The position numbers and the translations under genes are program-made. This document shows, one piece after another, positions 25,230 to 33,446 of a DNA stretch of 64,000 nt. The notes under the pieces are model-generated. The model was not told the origin of the DNA. It ran no database searches and saw nothing but the letters and a program-made list of their open reading frames with translations. Positions within the stretch are counted from its first letter, which is position 1, and each line of letters begins with the position of its first letter. The stretch is from Cellulophaga baltica (GTDB taxonomy: Bacteria > Bacteroidota > Bacteroidia > Flavobacteriales > Flavobacteriaceae). The stretch is from contig NZ_FNBD01000010.1 in assembly GCF_900102165.1 (NCBI RefSeq), positions 1 through 64,000 of the forward strand, written 5' to 3'.

Positions 25230-26216
25230 ATGGTAACTACAAATAATAAAATAGCAAATTTGAAGCTTGAAATTTCAGAGAACTGTACAGATAAAGAGGC
25301 TGAAATTATTAATCAATATTGGGAATTGGAAGAGATGAAATTTGTGAATATGCCCAAAGCAATCATTAATAAATTTGGACTTTCTCAAAGTGAATTGACG
25401 AAGCTTATTGGATCTTGCAGTACATTTTCATTCTATGTACACTGTAACAACTGTAACTCTTATGAGAATTATCAAGCAAAGAGTAAGACACAGTTCGTAG
25501 AACTGATTAAAATAACAAGGAAAAGATCTCTATTGTTATTTAAATGTAATCACTGCACACAACAAGAACTCAAGAGATCAAATTTAAAAAAAGCTAAAAA
25601 GCATAAAGAATTAATTCAAAAACTTGAAAATGCTATTAATGATAAGAATTGGGTGCACTTGTCTAAATTTGAAAAGGGAATCTTAGTTCATTGCTTAAAT
25701 ATGGACTTCAAGGAACTCACAAAATATTATGGGAATCTACTTGGACAATCACAGTTCATCTTGTTAATTAAAGCATTAGAAAACATCGAAAAACATAACC
25801 TTTTGTTTCTAAATAGAGATCCTTGGACAAGATATATTGTGAGTTTTCAAAAATCTGATAGATTGTCTGCTTTTAGAGAAGAAATTTCTGTAAAGGAAGA
25901 AATTAAGGAAAGTTCCGTTGAAGTTGATTCAGAAACTAACGAATTAAAATTTAAACTAATAATAGATAAAAATCAACATCACCCAGACAGCCCTTTATAT
26001 GCCGGGACAGTCACTTTTAAAGAACGTATTGTCATAGAGCCTGGAGTGGAATACATATATGGCCTCTGGCAAAGAGCCAAAGATAATTTATACATAACGA
26101 TGACACCAATAGAGAATTTGGAGAAATTGCCTATTCAAAAAAGAATATCAGATCAACCAATCTCATTGCAAAAGGGGATTCAAAATTTTTTAAGTAACCT
26201 GGGAAAAAACATATAG
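25230..26216 (+). CDS. Hypothetical protein with a zinc-ribbon-like Cys pattern
   Basis: A 328-residue protein. Residues about 70-112 contain two Cys pairs (CNNCNSYENY and FKCNHCTQQE) about 35 residues apart, the spacing of a treble-clef or zinc-ribbon finger. The central part is helical with many Lys and Glu residues, and the C-terminal part (PDSPLYAGTVTFKERIVIEP) looks beta-rich. It is the last gene of the element backbone before the defence cargo. No family is recognised; a regulator or DNA-binding role is plausible because of the finger. Confidence 0.55.
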   Translation: MVTTNNKIANLKLEISENCTDKEAEIINQYWELEEMKFVNMPKAIINKFGLSQSELTKLIGSCSTFSFYVHCNNCNSYENYQAKSKTQFVELIKITRKRSLLLFKCNHCTQQELKRSNLKKAKKHKELIQKLENAINDKNWVHLSKFEKGILVHCLNMDFKELTKYYGNLLGQSQFILLIKALENIEKHNLLFLNRDPWTRYIVSFQKSDRLSAFREEISVKEEIKESSVEVDSETNELKFKLIIDKNQHHPDSPLYAGTVTFKERIVIEPGVEYIYGLWQRAKDNLYITMTPIENLEKLPIQKRISDQPISLQKGIQNFLSNLGKNI

Positions 26217-26400
26217 TTTGAACCGTAGTAAATACTTAATTCTATAAATATAGATTTGTAGAATTATATGTGCTTGATGCAGTAAAAAAAAGGTTGATCA
26301 TCACACAATTTCAGTCATTTGCGGTTTACCGCAGTTTGTAAAATTATTTTTTCAATACCTTAGCAAGGAATATAATTTTACAGAAATAGCATTCATTATA

Positions 26401-27984
26401 ATGGCAAAACAAGTTACTCGAAAAACAGCAAAACCGAAGAAAGAAAAAAGCATTGAAGAAACCCTATGGGACTCTGCTAATAAACTAAGAGGAACAGTAG
26501 AATCATCCGAATACAAACATGTCGTTTTGGGTTTGATATTCTTAAAATTTGCCAGTGATAAGTTCGAAGAACGAAGAGCTGAACTTATTGCAGAAGGAAA
26601 AGAGAAATACCTAGAGATGAAGGAATTCTATAATATGTCTAATATTTTCTTTTTACCTGAAGAATCTCGTTGGTCGTCTATTATTGCCAATTCCAAACAA
26701 AATGATATTGCTTTAAAAATTGATACTGCTTTACATACTGTAGAGAAAAACAATCCAGCGCTTAAAGGCGCTTTGCCGGATAATTATTTCTCTCGATTGA
26801 ATATGGATGTGAGTAAACTAGCAGCTTTGTTAGACACCATCAATAATATTGACACCATAAAAGACAAACAGCAAGACATTGTAGGACGTGTGTATGAATA
26901 TTTCCTGAGCAAGTTTGCCTTGGCCGAAGGAAAAGGAAAAGGAGAATTCTATACTCCAAAAAGTATTGTAAACCTCATAACCGAAATGATTGAACCGTAC
27001 AAAGGGGTAATCTATGATCCTGCTTGTGGTTCTGGAGGTATGTTTGTACAATCGATCAAGTTTATAGAAAATCACCACGGAAACAAGAAAGAAATCTCCA
27101 TTTACGGACAAGAATACACGGCTACAACTTACAAACTAGCCAAAATGAATCTTGCCATTCGTGGTATTGCTGCCAATTTGGGCGATGTACCTGCCGATAC
27201 TTTTGGGCGTGACCAACATCCCGATTTAAAAGCCGATTACATTATGGCAAACCCACCTTTTAACCAAAAAAATTGGCGAGCTAGTGATGAATTAGTAGAT
27301 GATCCTCGTTGGAAAGGTTACGATGTGCCACCAACCAGCAATGCCAATTACGGTTGGATTTTAAACATGGTAGCTAAACTCTCAGACAATGGCGTAGCAG
27401 GTTTTATCTTGGCGAACGGCGCACTGTCTGGCGGTGGCGAAGAATATAAAATTCGTAGAAAACTAATAGAAAATGACATTGTAGAAGCTGTTGTAATTTT
27501 ACCACAAAACATGTTTTATACCACAAATATTAGTGTAACGCTTTGGATTTTGAATAAAAACAAAACAGCGAGAACGGTACAGTTACCTGATGCAACAAGA
27601 AATTACCGCAATAGAGAAAACGAAATTTTGTTTTTAGACTTGCGTGAAAAGGGAATTCCGTTCGAAAAGAAATTTATACAATTTTCTAAGGATAATATTC
27701 TTGAAATTACAGAAGCCTATCATAACTGGCAAACGGATTTATCTGTTTATAAAAATGTGCCCGAATTTAGTTTTAGTGCAACTTTAGCTGACTTGGCTGC
27801 TAAAGATTTTTCATTAGTACCTAGTAAATACATCACATTTGTAAATCGTGACGAGAATATAGACTTTGATGATAAAATGAAAAACTTACAAAGTGAATTT
27901 TCAGACTTATTGAAAGCTGAAGCACAGTCTAAAACCGATTTATTAACCGTATTTGAAGAATTAGGTTATGGGATCAAAATATAA
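26401..27984 (+). CDS. hsdM: Type I restriction-modification methylase subunit
   Basis: A 527-residue N6-adenine methyltransferase. An N-terminal HsdM_N helical domain (TLWDSANKLRGTVESSEYKH) is followed by the SAM-binding motif DPACGSGGMFVQ near residue 206 and the catalytic motif ANPPFN near 283. GKGEFYTPKSIVNLI is the usual HsdM linker. The gene starts a cargo module after 184 bases of AT-rich spacer and overlaps hsdS by 17 bases. With HsdS it methylates the recognition site; with HsdR it cuts unmodified DNA. Confidence is very high. Confidence 0.96.
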   Translation: MAKQVTRKTAKPKKEKSIEETLWDSANKLRGTVESSEYKHVVLGLIFLKFASDKFEERRAELIAEGKEKYLEMKEFYNMSNIFFLPEESRWSSIIANSKQNDIALKIDTALHTVEKNNPALKGALPDNYFSRLNMDVSKLAALLDTINNIDTIKDKQQDIVGRVYEYFLSKFALAEGKGKGEFYTPKSIVNLITEMIEPYKGVIYDPACGSGGMFVQSIKFIENHHGNKKEISIYGQEYTATTYKLAKMNLAIRGIAANLGDVPADTFGRDQHPDLKADYIMANPPFNQKNWRASDELVDDPRWKGYDVPPTSNANYGWILNMVAKLSDNGVAGFILANGALSGGGEEYKIRRKLIENDIVEAVVILPQNMFYTTNISVTLWILNKNKTARTVQLPDATRNYRNRENEILFLDLREKGIPFEKKFIQFSKDNILEITEAYHNWQTDLSVYKNVPEFSFSATLADLAAKDFSLVPSKYITFVNRDENIDFDDKMKNLQSEFSDLLKAEAQSKTDLLTVFEELGYGIKI

Positions 27985-29170
27985 ACCTATTGGAGATTAT
28001 ATCCAATTAGTAGATGAACGAAATAAAGGATTAAAAGTAACTTCGTTGTTAGGACTTAGTATTTCTAAACAATTCATAAAATCAGTTGCAAATACTATTG
28101 GTACTGATATGGAGAATTATAAAATAATCCATAAAAATCAATTTGCGTGTAGTACGATGCAAGTGCGTCGTGATAAAAAAATGCCTGTTGCTTTATATTC
28201 AGAAGATGAGCCTTCCATTATTTCACAAGCTTATCCCATTTTTGAAATCATAAATACGAATGAACTCTTACCTGAATATTTAATGATGTGGTTCACGCGT
28301 TCTGAATTTGACCGAGAAGCCTGTTTTCATGCCGTTGGTGGTGTTCGAGGTAGTTTAGAATGGGAAGATTTTTGTGGAATGAAACTACCTATTTATTCCC
28401 TCGAAAAACAACAAGAAATTGTTAAAAAATACAAGGTTATTCAAAACCGTATAGCGCTAAACAACCAACTTATTACCAAACTCGAAGAAACTGCTCAGGC
28501 TATTTATAAACATTGGTTTGTAGATTTTGAGTTTCCTAATGAAAATGGCAAGCCTTATAAAAGTAATGGCGGGGAAATGGTTTTTTGTAGGGAATTGGAC
28601 AAGGAGATTCCTGTGGGGTGGGAAGTTAAAGCATTAGGTAATATTTCAAACTGCTTGGATAATAAAAGGAGACCATTATCAAAAGAAGAAAGAGATGGAA
28701 AAAAAGGTGTTTACCCTTACTATGGTGCTATGTCAATTTTGGATTATGTTGATGATTATTTATATGATGGAGATTATTTACTTTTTTCAGAAGATGGGGC
28801 AAATATTATTGATGAAAACGGTTATCCAGCGATTCAATTTGTTTGGGGAAAATTCTGGTTAAACAATCATTCACATATTCTTGATGGAAAAGGGCTTATA
28901 AGTATTCAGTTTTTATTTAATGCATTGTTAAAGACAAATGTCTTAAATATTGTAACTGGGGCGGCTCAACCAAAAATAAATCAACAAAATATGAATAGTA
29001 TTCAGTTACTAATAGGTAGTGATATTGTTCATGACAAATTTAATCAATTGGTCAAACCTAGTTATAGATTAATTAAAGCATATAAAATTCAAGATCAAAA
29101 ACTTGAGGAATTAAAGGAGCTGTTGTTGGCAAAAATGACAAAAGTTGAGAGCGAAAAAGAAACTTTATAA
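27968..29170 (+). CDS. hsdS: Type I restriction-modification specificity subunit
   Basis: A 400-residue HsdS with two target recognition domains. TRD1 spans about residues 1-150 and is followed by a conserved helix (LEKQQEIVKKYKVIQNRIAL) and KLEETAQAIYKHWFVDFEFP. TRD2 spans about 210-360 and is followed by a second helix (QDQKLEELKELLLAKM). Each TRD reads one half of a bipartite DNA site. TRDs vary fast, so the site cannot be inferred. The gene is followed after 18 bases by the TIR gene, not by hsdR, which lies 4 kb downstream. Confidence 0.93.
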   Translation: MGSKYKPIGDYIQLVDERNKGLKVTSLLGLSISKQFIKSVANTIGTDMENYKIIHKNQFACSTMQVRRDKKMPVALYSEDEPSIISQAYPIFEIINTNELLPEYLMMWFTRSEFDREACFHAVGGVRGSLEWEDFCGMKLPIYSLEKQQEIVKKYKVIQNRIALNNQLITKLEETAQAIYKHWFVDFEFPNENGKPYKSNGGEMVFCRELDKEIPVGWEVKALGNISNCLDNKRRPLSKEERDGKKGVYPYYGAMSILDYVDDYLYDGDYLLFSEDGANIIDENGYPAIQFVWGKFWLNNHSHILDGKGLISIQFLFNALLKTNVLNIVTGAAQPKINQQNMNSIQLLIGSDIVHDKFNQLVKPSYRLIKAYKIQDQKLEELKELLLAKMTKVESEKETL

Positions 29171-29188
29171 AAATATAAACAAATATTT

Positions 29189-30367
29189 ATGAAATATAAA
29201 TACCAACTAATTTTATTAGGTTCTGATGTGCCAGAAAAACATTATATTCTAAGTAAAGTACTTGAAAAACTAAAAGATTTAGGCTTACCAAACTCTATTT
29301 TAAAAATAATTGAGAGTGATAAGCTAAATGAAGAATATTTAGGTAATCAACCAGCTTTCGGTTTGTATTTTGGAGACATCGAAAAGAATTATAAAGATTT
29401 GGATGTTTCTCACAAGCTAATTAAGGATGGCACAATGATTCTTCCTATTTTTTTTAATTCTTTTTCGGAAGATATTCCTTGTGTTTTATCCAATCAAAAC
29501 GGTATTCAATTTAAAGAATCTGAATTAGATAGAATAGTTAATATTATTCTAGAATCATTTGAATTATTGAGAAATACTAGAAAAATATTTATAAGTTACA
29601 AAAGAAATGAATCTACATCTGTAGCAATTCAATTATATGAAGCTCTTGAGTCTTTTAACTATGATGTCTTTTTAGATACACATTCTATTGGTAAAGGTGA
29701 AGCATTTCAAGATGAACTTTGGCATAGAATGACAGATTGTGATGTTGTTGTGCTCTTAAATACCCCTGGCTTTCTCGAAAGTTTTTGGTGTAAAGAAGAA
29801 TTTGCAGAAGCTGGAGCCAAACAAATCGGTATGATTCAACTAGTTTGGCCTAATCATGAAATAAAAAAAATAGAACCATCTTCTTATATAAGTTACCCAA
29901 TACAGTTAGAGAGTTTAAATTTTTTAGATAGTATTTTCGATGATAAAGATAAATCCAAATTTATACCAGATTTCGTTGACAGAATTATTCAAGAAGTAGA
30001 ATCGGTAAGAGCTAGAAACCTTGCGGCAAGGCAAGATAATCTGACAACAGAATTTCGAAATATCGCAGAAAAAAACGGTAGAATTGTCACTGTACAACCC
30101 GAAAGATTTTTAACAGAGGATTTACTAGACGGAACACATATAATCTATATCCCTACAATAGGAATCCCACAATCAACAAGTTGTCAATCGGCAGAAATTA
30201 AAAAAGAATTACTAGGTTATAAAGATGTCACTATCAAGCTAATTTATGATGATTTAAGAATTAGAGACAAATGGTTAAATCATCTTGAATGGCTAAATGA
30301 TAATTTTAAAAAAGATATTAAAACTTTAAAAAAACAAGACTTCGAATCATGGCTACAACCACTATAA
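29189..30367 (+). CDS. TIR-domain protein with extra N- and C-terminal domains
   Basis: A 392-residue protein. Residues 1-125 form an alpha/beta domain (YQLILLGSDVPEKHYIL ... PAFGLYFGD). A TIR domain follows at about 130-260: RKIFISYKRNEST, then YDVFLDTHSIGKGEAFQDEL and FLESFWCKEEFAEAG, where the Glu of W-C-x-x-E is the usual NAD-hydrolysing residue near position 203. Residues 290-392 form another alpha/beta domain (THIIYIPTIGIPQSTSCQ). TIR domains of this kind act as NAD-cleaving or cADPR-producing enzymes in bacterial immunity. It overlaps the SLOG-like gene by 19 bases and both sit inside the hsd locus. TIR assignment is firm; the flanking domains are unnamed. Confidence 0.85.
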   Translation: MKYKYQLILLGSDVPEKHYILSKVLEKLKDLGLPNSILKIIESDKLNEEYLGNQPAFGLYFGDIEKNYKDLDVSHKLIKDGTMILPIFFNSFSEDIPCVLSNQNGIQFKESELDRIVNIILESFELLRNTRKIFISYKRNESTSVAIQLYEALESFNYDVFLDTHSIGKGEAFQDELWHRMTDCDVVVLLNTPGFLESFWCKEEFAEAGAKQIGMIQLVWPNHEIKKIEPSSYISYPIQLESLNFLDSIFDDKDKSKFIPDFVDRIIQEVESVRARNLAARQDNLTTEFRNIAEKNGRIVTVQPERFLTEDLLDGTHIIYIPTIGIPQSTSCQSAEIKKELLGYKDVTIKLIYDDLRIRDKWLNHLEWLNDNFKKDIKTLKKQDFESWLQPL

Positions 30368-30972
30368 AAAACATTTTCCTTTCTGCGAGTGTACCATTAC
30401 CTGAAAGAGACCAAAAATATATTGAAACAGCTGACATTATTGCAATTCGTGATTCAGTTATCGCTCTTGCAACTGTGGTTTTGCCACATCATAGAATTAT
30501 ATGGGGTGGTCATCCATCTATTACACCATTAATTTATTATGTAATGGAAAAACTTGATTTGAATATTCAAGAACATGTAACCATATATCAATCTAGATTA
30601 TTTGAAAAGTTTTTTCTAGAAGATAATGATAAGTTTAAAAATGTAATTCTTACCGATATCATCGATAATGATAGGGAGAAATCTTTATTGCATATGAGAG
30701 AGAGAATGCTTGATGAGTTTGAGTTTTCGGCAGCTGTTTTTATTGGAGGAATGGAAGGTATTGAAGGGAATAAAGAAAAAGGGGTAGAAGGCGAATATAA
30801 AATGTTTATTGACAGATTTCCTAATGCTTTGACACTACCAATTGCTAGTACTGGTGCGGCTACAAAAATAGTTTACGATAATTTTTTTCCTGAAGAGTTA
30901 AAGAATGAAAGACTTGTTAAGGATTATGGTTATATGAGTTTATTTCAAAAATTATTAATTGATAAGATTTAA
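30349..30972 (+). CDS. SLOG-like Rossmannoid protein paired with TIR genes
   Basis: A 207-residue alpha/beta protein. The N-terminal strand (NIFLSASVPLPERD), the glycine loop IIWGGHPSITPLIYYVME near residue 60 and the later FSAAVFIGGMEGIEGN near 130 with LTLPIASTGAATK resemble the nucleotide-binding folds of the SLOG/LOG superfamily, which sense or make nucleotide signals. A SLOG domain is the cADPR-sensing part of ThsA in Thoeris, though here it stands alone and without a SIR2 domain. It overlaps the upstream TIR gene by 19 bases and the ThsB-like gene follows after 3 bases. The fold call is by pattern; the ligand is unknown. Confidence 0.6.
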   Translation: MATTTIKNIFLSASVPLPERDQKYIETADIIAIRDSVIALATVVLPHHRIIWGGHPSITPLIYYVMEKLDLNIQEHVTIYQSRLFEKFFLEDNDKFKNVILTDIIDNDREKSLLHMRERMLDEFEFSAAVFIGGMEGIEGNKEKGVEGEYKMFIDRFPNALTLPIASTGAATKIVYDNFFPEELKNERLVKDYGYMSLFQKLLIDKI

Positions 30973-30975
30973 ATT

Positions 30976-31440
30976 ATGGCAAGAAAAGTATTTTACAGTT
31001 TCCACTTTAACGAAGATAATTGGAGAGCTGGTCAAGTAAGAAACATTGGAGCTTTTGAAGGGGATAAACCAGTTAATGGTAATAAATGGGAAGAGGTTAA
31101 AGAAAAATCAGATGAAGTAATAAAAGCATGGATTGATAAAAACTTAGTAGATAAATCTTGTTTAGTTGTTCTAATCGGAGAAAATACAAGTTCAAGAAAA
31201 TGGGTTAAATATGAAATTAATAAAGCTTGGGAATTAAAGAAAGGTGTTTGTGGTATTTATATTAATAAACTCTCAGATAGTAGTGGTAAACAAAGTAAAA
31301 AAGGCAGTAATCCTCTAGCAAGCTATATTCCAATATTTGAATCAGATTTTTCCACAAGCTCATACGTATATGATGATATCAAAAACAATATTGAAAGTCT
31401 TGTTGAGAACGCTATAAAAATCAGAAGTCAATACAAATAA
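30976..31440 (+). CDS. ThsB-like TIR protein (DUF1863 type)
   Basis: A 154-residue TIR-like protein of the DUF1863/MTH538 type, the family of the Thoeris sensor ThsB. Typical elements are KVFYSFHFNEDNWRAGQVRN at the start, KWEEVKEKSDEVIKAWIDK, SCLVVLIGENTSSRKWVKYE near residues 55-80 (the Glu of YEI is the predicted catalytic residue) and GVCGIYINKLSD followed by a Lys/Ser-rich loop. ThsB makes a cADPR-type signal on phage infection. A ThsA effector is missing; a second TIR protein and a SLOG-like protein are upstream instead. Family confidence is high. Confidence 0.85.
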   Translation: MARKVFYSFHFNEDNWRAGQVRNIGAFEGDKPVNGNKWEEVKEKSDEVIKAWIDKNLVDKSCLVVLIGENTSSRKWVKYEINKAWELKKGVCGIYINKLSDSSGKQSKKGSNPLASYIPIFESDFSTSSYVYDDIKNNIESLVENAIKIRSQYK

Positions 31441-31442
31441 TT

Positions 31443-31606
31443 ATGGCTAAATTTTTTTTGTTTCTTATAAGTATAAAGATGAAAAAGTAAATGATCTATA
31501 AAGTTCTTATTTTGAAGAAGTAGATCACTTAGTGTATGAAAAGTTTTTAAAAGAACGCAGAAGATTGATGGCTAATAAATTAAAAGTCTATTACGAAAGT
31601 TTGTAA
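31443..31606 (+). pseudogene. Decayed remnants of a TIR-like gene and a GmrSD-like C-terminus
   Basis: From ATG 31443 the frame begins MAKFF and then breaks in a run of eight T bases; shifted by one base it continues FVSYKYKDEKVNDL, the start of another TIR-like protein, then meets TAA. After that stop the same frame reads SSYFEEVDHLVYEKFLKERR and ends RLMANKLKVYYESL, which resembles the C-terminus of DUF262/GmrSD-type restriction proteins. So two cargo genes were lost here by deletion. The TIR start is clear; the GmrSD likeness is moderate. Confidence 0.5.
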
Positions 31607-31660
31607 AAACAAATATTAAGTTTTTTGCTCCCAAAAACCTGACATTATAATTTAAAACAT

Positions 31661-31698
31661 AAAATGTCCAGTTTTTTATATAATAAACTGGACATTTT
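31661..31698. promoter_or_regulatory. 14-bp perfect inverted repeat upstream of the AbiE-type pair
   Basis: Arms AAAATGTCCAGTTT and AAACTGGACATTTT flank a 10-base AT-rich centre, 27 bases before the antitoxin start. AbiEi-type antitoxins repress their own promoter by binding such inverted repeats, so this is a likely operator. It could also act as a terminator hairpin for the upstream TIR genes. Confidence 0.6.
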
Positions 31699-31724
31699 TA
31701 TATATTTACAATAAATAGTGTGAC

Positions 31725-32450
31725 ATGAAAACTACTGATTACATAGCTGTTACCATAGATCGTTTCCCAAAAGGATATGTGTTCACCTATGCTGACTTTA
31801 CTGCAGCAGTGAATAAAAAAGAAGCGGTCATAAAAGCATTGAATCGTATGGTGGTTTCGGGCAAAATTGCCAAGCTAGCTAAAGGAAAATATTACAAACC
31901 AGAGAGCACTCCTTTTGGAGATTTAGAACCCAGCCAATATCAAGTAGTAAAAGATTTATTGGAAGATGATGGTAAAGTAATTGGCTATCTTACCGGTTAC
32001 AGTGCCTACAATCAATTAGGACTAACCACTCAAATAAGCAATACCATTCAAATTGGTAGAAACGACATTCGTCCAAGCTTAAATAGAGATCGTTATAGCA
32101 TCAAATTCGTAAAACAAAAGAATGCTATTACCAAAGAGAATATTCCATTGTTACAATTGCTAGATACTATTCGATACATCAAGAAGATTCCTGATAGTAA
32201 TTTAGAAAAAGCTTGTTTGCGGTTAGTATCACTATTGAAAGAGTTGTCAGAAAAAGAACTTGCAACAGTAGTCCGCTTGGCTCAAAAATACCCGCCTGCA
32301 ACAAGAGCTTTGCTTGGTGCGCTATTAGATGAGGCGGAAGTTACTCAATTCAAGGAAATACTTCTTAAAAACTTGAACCCTATAACCAATTATAAACTAT
32401 CGGGTGCACGAGCTATTTTAAAAACTGCCGAAAATTGGAATCTAGTATGA
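31725..32450 (+). CDS. AbiEi/DUF6088-type antitoxin of a type IV toxin-antitoxin pair
   Basis: A 241-residue protein. A winged helix-turn-helix occupies residues about 1-65 (YVFTYADFTAAVNKKEAVIK, RMVVSGKIAKLAKGKYYKP), followed by the AbiEi_C-like part (IGYLTGYSAYNQLGLTTQIS ... IGRNDIRPSL). DUF6088/AbiEi proteins repress the operon and counter the nucleotidyltransferase toxin without binding it. Its stop overlaps the toxin start as ATGA. The pair sits between the TIR genes and hsdR. Confidence is high for family and pairing. Confidence 0.88.
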   Translation: MKTTDYIAVTIDRFPKGYVFTYADFTAAVNKKEAVIKALNRMVVSGKIAKLAKGKYYKPESTPFGDLEPSQYQVVKDLLEDDGKVIGYLTGYSAYNQLGLTTQISNTIQIGRNDIRPSLNRDRYSIKFVKQKNAITKENIPLLQLLDTIRYIKKIPDSNLEKACLRLVSLLKELSEKELATVVRLAQKYPPATRALLGALLDEAEVTQFKEILLKNLNPITNYKLSGARAILKTAENWNLV

Positions 32451-33445
32451 AACTACACGAAAACAAAGTCCTTTTTAAGCAATCTATTGCTTTTACGGCG
32501 CAACAGATGAAAATACTTCCCATTTATGTGGAGAAAGATTATTGGGTGACCTATGCGTTAAGTCTTATTTTTAAGGATGCTATTGGAACGGAAGCTATTT
32601 TTAAAGGAGGTACAGCTTTGTCTAAATGTTTTGGATTGATTGAACGCTTTTCTGAGGATATTGATTTGGTGGTTCTGAAGGGAGATGAAGAAAGCGGTAA
32701 TCAACTGAAAAACAAATTGAAAAAGATAACTAATGTTGTTGGAGCAAAATTAACAGAGGTTAATGAAGAGGGGATTACAAATAAAGTAGGTATGATTAGG
32801 AAAATTGCTTATCAGTACCCTAAAACCTTTTCAGGAAAATACGGACAAGTTAGAGAAAACATCATTGTTGAAGCAACTTGGTTAGGTCATTATGAGCCTT
32901 TTCAAAATAGTACAATTTCATCTTATGTCTATGACATGATGGAAGAAGCAGGACAACATCAACTTGCTGAGGAATATGGTTTATTGCCTTTTGAAGTTCA
33001 AGTATTGCATGTAAATAGAACCATTTGTGAAAAAATAATGAGTTTGGTTCGTTTTTCTTATGGTGTGAATCCGTTATTAGACTTGAAAAATAAAATCCGC
33101 CATACGTATGATTTACATCAATTATTAAAGGTTTCAGAAATTTATACCTTTTTTGAAAGTCCTGATTTTGAAGCGATGCTTTTACAAGTTGGAGAAGATG
33201 ACATTGAAAGTTTTAAAAATAATAACGAATGGTTAGCTTTTCACCCAAAAGAAGCCACACTATTTCGTGAACCCGAAGCAACTTGGAAAGAGTTAGAAAA
33301 CGGTTATACCAATGAATTTGGAAATTTAGTTTATGGTGAGTTGCCATCCAGTAAAGAAGTATTGGAAACCATTCAAAAAATTAGCAAAAGATTACAGGCA
33401 GTAAAATGGAATATTGAAATCCCTGAAAAAGGAGAAACGAAATAG
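32447..33445 (+). CDS. AbiEii-type nucleotidyltransferase toxin
   Basis: A 332-residue protein starting at ATG 32447 (a TTG 12 bases upstream is unlikely given the ATGA overlap). The signature is IFKGGTALSKCFGLIERFSE followed by DIDLVV near residues 53-75, the GG-T-x-L-S and D-x-D residues of the AbiEii/AbiGii nucleotidyltransferase family. These toxins transfer nucleotides, in characterised cases to tRNA, and stop growth on phage infection. The pair with AbiEi forms an abortive-infection module, here inserted between hsdS and hsdR of the type I system. Confidence 0.9.
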   Translation: MKLHENKVLFKQSIAFTAQQMKILPIYVEKDYWVTYALSLIFKDAIGTEAIFKGGTALSKCFGLIERFSEDIDLVVLKGDEESGNQLKNKLKKITNVVGAKLTEVNEEGITNKVGMIRKIAYQYPKTFSGKYGQVRENIIVEATWLGHYEPFQNSTISSYVYDMMEEAGQHQLAEEYGLLPFEVQVLHVNRTICEKIMSLVRFSYGVNPLLDLKNKIRHTYDLHQLLKVSEIYTFFESPDFEAMLLQVGEDDIESFKNNNEWLAFHPKEATLFREPEATWKELENGYTNEFGNLVYGELPSSKEVLETIQKISKRLQAVKWNIEIPEKGETK

Positions 33446-33446
33446 G

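Noticed and set aside
24925-26400. parS-like centromere at the CTATAAATCTAT blocks (24940-24970 and 26238-26270)
   Set aside because: Short AT-rich similarity with few informative bases; it could be chance, so it is not listed as a feature.
29189-31440. Calling the triad classical Thoeris
   Set aside because: A ThsB-like protein is present, but no ThsA with SIR2 or membrane effector plus SLOG is found; the name would claim more than the sequence shows.
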